DNA from: Acidobacteriota bacterium
Lineage (GTDB): Bacteria > Acidobacteriota > Blastocatellia > RBC074
Assembly (NCBI GenBank): GCA_013140935.1
Contig: JABFSD010001222.1
Span: forward strand, 1 to 6,227
DNA: 6,227 nt
Direction: 5' to 3'
In this document: in pieces, positions 3,852-6,227 of the stretch
Layout: each line of letters opens with the position of its first letter
Numbering within the stretch: position 1 is the first letter of the stretch
Made by a program: the position numbers and the translations under genes
The notes under the pieces: model-generated
Told to the model about the DNA's origin: nothing
What the model saw: the letters and a program-made list of their open reading frames with translations, nothing else
Database searches by the model: none

Positions 3852-6227
3852 TCAAGCCTGCTCAATCCGCACCGCTGTCACTTTATATTCCGGCGCGGCG
3901 ACGTAGCCGTCGCGGTGTGGACTCGTCACCTGATTCAAAAACGCCTCCGCCGTGTGAAACGTAGTGAACAACTCGCCCGCCTTGACCGTGTCGTCGTGCC
4001 TGAGCGTCAGCACCGTCGCGCCGTAGCGGCTGATGACGCGGACGCGCGCGCCGTCGGGAAAACCTAACCGCGCAGCATCGGCGGGCGCGATGTCGAGCGT
4101 GTCAGCGGGGCGTAACTCGGCGTTGCGCGTACGCATGGTCATCGTGCCTGCGTTGAATTGCGCGAGCGTGCGCCCGGTCGTCAGCAAAAAGGGGAATTCA
4201 TCCGAAGTGGTTTCACTCGTAGCGCGATAGGCGATGCGGCGCAGCGCGGCGCGTTCGCCGATGGGGAAGCGTTCGGCGTGCAACAGCGTCGTGCCCGGAT
4301 GCGTTTCGTCGGGGCAGGGCCATTGCAATCCGCTTGCGTCGAGCCGCGCGTAAGTGATGCCGCGTCCGGCGGGCCAGACGGCCCGAACTTCATCCCAAAT
4401 CTTTTCAGGCGAAGCGAAGGTGAAGTGTTCGCCTTTGCCCAGCGCGCGTGCGAGCAAGCAGATGATTTCCCAATCGGCTTTGGCTTCGCCACGCGGCGCG
4501 ATGGCGCGGCGTACGCGCTGGATGCGGCGTTCGGCGTTCATGAACGTGCCGTCTTTCTCGAATGACGAAGCGGCGGGGAAAAAGACCGTGCCGAATTCGC
4601 GCGCCGTTTCATTCAAAAACATGTCCTGCACGATAACGCGTTCGAGATTGCCGAGCGCGCGACGCGTAGCACTCGCATTCGCGTTGGTCAGTAGGATGTC
4701 GTAACCAATCGCCCACAGCGCCTTAAGTTGACCGGCTTCGGCAGCATCCATCATCTGCATCAAATTCAAGCCTTGCGTGGCGGGCAGCGTCGTTTGCCAT
4801 ACGCTTTCAAACAGCGCGCGTCCGTCGGTGAGCGAAACAAAACCGGTGAGATTGTGCGGTTCGCAGCCCATGTGCGCGGAGCCTTGCACGTTGTTTTGTC
4901 CGCGCAGCGGGTTGATGCCTGCGCCGCGCGTGCCGAGGTTACCGGTGAGCAGCGCGAGGTTGACGAGGCACATCACGCCTTCGGTGCCTTGCGTGTGTTC
5001 GGTCATGCCCAGGCCGTGAAAACACATCGCGGGTTTGCCCGTAGCGTAAAGCCGCGCGGCCTGGCGAATGGCTTCGGCCGTGACGCCGCATTGATCGGCT
5101 ACGCGCTCAGGCGTGAAGTCTTTGATGTGCGATTGAAAGGCTTCCCAATCAGTGACGCGCGTGTTGATGAAGGCCGTGTCGTAAAGATTTTCTTCAACGA
5201 TGGCGCAGGCGAGGGCGTTGAGCAGCGCGACGTTGGCGCCGGGGCGCAGCGGCAAATGCACGGTGGCGTAACGCGCGAGTTCGATGCGGCGCGGGTCAAT
5301 CACGATGAGCTTCGCGCCATTCAACGCAGCCTGCTTGATGCGCGCGCCTACGATGGGATGGTTTTCCGTAGCGTTCGCGCCGCAGAGCAAAATCGTGTGG
5401 GCGAGTTCGAGGTCGTCGAACGAATTGGTCGCCGCGCCCGTGCCGAGCGTGAGTTTCATCGCAGCGGCAGTCGGCGCGTGGCAGACGCGGGCGCAACAGT
5501 CTACGTTGTTGGTGCCGAGCGCGACGCGGGCGAATTTTTGCGTGAGGTAATTCTCTTCATTCGTCGCGCGCGCCGAACCGAGAATGCCTACGGCGTCAGC
5601 GCCGTGTTGCGCGACGATGCTTTGCAAGCGCGTAGCGGCGAACTGAATGGCTTCGTCCCACGAGACTTCTTTCCACGCGCCGTTTTCACGAATCATTGGC
5701 GACGTGATGCGGTCGGGCGCGTCAACAAATTCGTAAGCGTAACGGCCTTTGACGCAAAGATGGCCTTTGTTGACGGGGGCTTCGTGCGTAGGCGTGATTT
5801 GCACGATGCGATCTTCTTTTGTGCCGACGTTCATTTCGCAGCCGGTGCCGCAATAGGGACAAGTGGTTTTCGTCCACGCGGTCGGCGTGCCGAGGGCGAT
5901 GACGGTTTGATCTTCGAGCGCGCCAGTGGGGCAGGTGTCTACGCACGCGCCGCAGCTCACGCACGAACTCGCGCGCAGCGTCGTACCCGAATCAGGCGCG
6001 ATGCGTGTCTCGGCTCCGCGATTCAAAACTTCCCACACGAACTGGCCTTGCACTTCGTCGCAGATGCGCACGCAACGCAAACAGTCAATGCAACGATTCA
6101 TGTCTACGCGAATGTAAGGATGCGCGTCGTCTATGCGTTGCGGGTCTTCGTCACCGAGACATTCGGTGAGCAGGTGCGCTTCGTTGAGGTAACGATGCAG
6201 CGGCTTGTCGGGGAAGTCGCGCACGGC
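3852..6227 (-). CDS. fdhF: Formate dehydrogenase alpha (catalytic) subunit, molybdopterin type, C-terminal 791 residues
   Basis: The frame is open from the right edge to TGA at 3852, giving 791 residues; the 5' end is outside. Numbering from the first visible residue (Ala at 6227-6225): ferredoxin-type motifs CIDCLRCVRIC (46-56; Cys46, 49, 52, 56) and CVSCGACVDTCP (89-100; Cys89, 92, 95, 99), then the catalytic-domain 4Fe-4S motif CPYCGTGC at 123-130 with a fourth Cys at 158. The metal ligand sits in RVCHAP (Cys249, His250; codon TGC, where selenoenzymes have TGA). NPLRGQNNVQGSAHMG (439-454) and a C-terminal molybdopterin-binding region (about 678-790, with LLTTGRTLAQFNAGTM) complete the enzyme. 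It oxidises formate to CO2, or the reverse, with electrons passing through the Fe-S chain to partners such as NuoE/F-like subunits, which are not in view. The missing N-terminus probably carries the NuoG-like 2Fe-2S domain. This is an FdhA/FdsA-type soluble enzyme by its extra ferredoxin motifs; membrane-bound forms are less likely but cannot be excluded. Confidence 0.93.
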   Translation of the reverse strand, partial: AVRDFPDKPLHRYLNEAHLLTECLGDEDPQRIDDAHPYIRVDMNRCIDCLRCVRICDEVQGQFVWEVLNRGAETRIAPDSGTTLRASSCVSCGACVDTCPTGALEDQTVIALGTPTAWTKTTCPYCGTGCEMNVGTKEDRIVQITPTHEAPVNKGHLCVKGRYAYEFVDAPDRITSPMIRENGAWKEVSWDEAIQFAATRLQSIVAQHGADAVGILGSARATNEENYLTQKFARVALGTNNVDCCARVCHAPTAAAMKLTLGTGAATNSFDDLELAHTILLCGANATENHPIVGARIKQAALNGAKLIVIDPRRIELARYATVHLPLRPGANVALLNALACAIVEENLYDTAFINTRVTDWEAFQSHIKDFTPERVADQCGVTAEAIRQAARLYATGKPAMCFHGLGMTEHTQGTEGVMCLVNLALLTGNLGTRGAGINPLRGQNNVQGSAHMGCEPHNLTGFVSLTDGRALFESVWQTTLPATQGLNLMQMMDAAEAGQLKALWAIGYDILLTNANASATRRALGNLERVIVQDMFLNETAREFGTVFFPAASSFEKDGTFMNAERRIQRVRRAIAPRGEAKADWEIICLLARALGKGEHFTFASPEKIWDEVRAVWPAGRGITYARLDASGLQWPCPDETHPGTTLLHAERFPIGERAALRRIAYRATSETTSDEFPFLLTTGRTLAQFNAGTMTMRTRNAELRPADTLDIAPADAARLGFPDGARVRVISRYGATVLTLRHDDTVKAGELFTTFHTAEAFLNQVTSPHRDGYVAAPEYKVTAVRIEQA

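Noticed and set aside
5481..5483. Possible selenocysteine site in formate dehydrogenase
   Set aside because: The codon is TGC (Cys), not TGA. There is no in-frame TGA at the metal-ligand position, so no SECIS element is needed.
1..6227. CRISPR array, tRNA, rRNA, insertion sequence ends
   Set aside because: No regularly spaced repeats, cloverleaf-like sequence, rRNA segment, transposase motif or terminal inverted repeats with target duplication were found by reading.

Overview
The window looks like a piece of a bacterial chromosome of moderate-to-high G+C. Two conserved, probably chromosomal genes sit at the edges and a small accessory cluster lies between them. The codon style and the short intergenic gaps would fit an Acidobacteriota-like or similar soil/environmental bacterium. 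That placement is an impression, because the window holds no rRNA, tRNA or other phylogenetic marker.

Left edge (1-313, minus strand): the first 104 residues of an MlaF-type ABC transporter ATPase (retrograde phospholipid / organic-solvent-tolerance family), running off the window. A 170-base divergent gap (314-483) follows. It has no clear promoter but contains two tiny open frames that may be gene relics.

Accessory block (484-3842): a complete UPF0175-type antitoxin (484-816, plus strand) is followed at once by the remnant of its PIN/DUF3368-type toxin (813-938). The remnant keeps a well-placed Shine-Dalgarno sequence and the N-terminal PIN motif, but it has ATA where the start codon should be and a stop after 41 codons. 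Its reading frame then runs directly into the GTG start of a full-length 697-residue OLD-family ATPase/TOPRIM nuclease (984-3077), a family known for phage-defence functions. No UvrD-like helicase (Gabija GajB) follows, so this is a stand-alone OLD gene. Converging on it from the other strand, with stop codons overlapping by 4 bases, is an intact second toxin-antitoxin pair: antitoxin (3540-3791) and PIN-domain toxin (3074-3547), overlapping by 8 bases. The middle of the OLD gene is visibly more AT-rich than the fdhF-type gene, which suggests separate acquisition.

Right edge (3852-6227, minus strand): the C-terminal 791 residues of a molybdenum/tungsten formate dehydrogenase alpha subunit. 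It has two 4Fe-4S ferredoxin motifs, the catalytic-domain 4Fe-4S motif, a cysteine (not selenocysteine) metal ligand and the C-terminal molybdopterin-binding domain. Its 5' end lies beyond the window.

Taken together, a candidate defence nuclease sits where the distal part of a toxin gene would be expected, between two type II toxin-antitoxin modules of which one is decayed and one is intact. The whole block lies between housekeeping-type genes and looks like a small defence/addiction hotspot.
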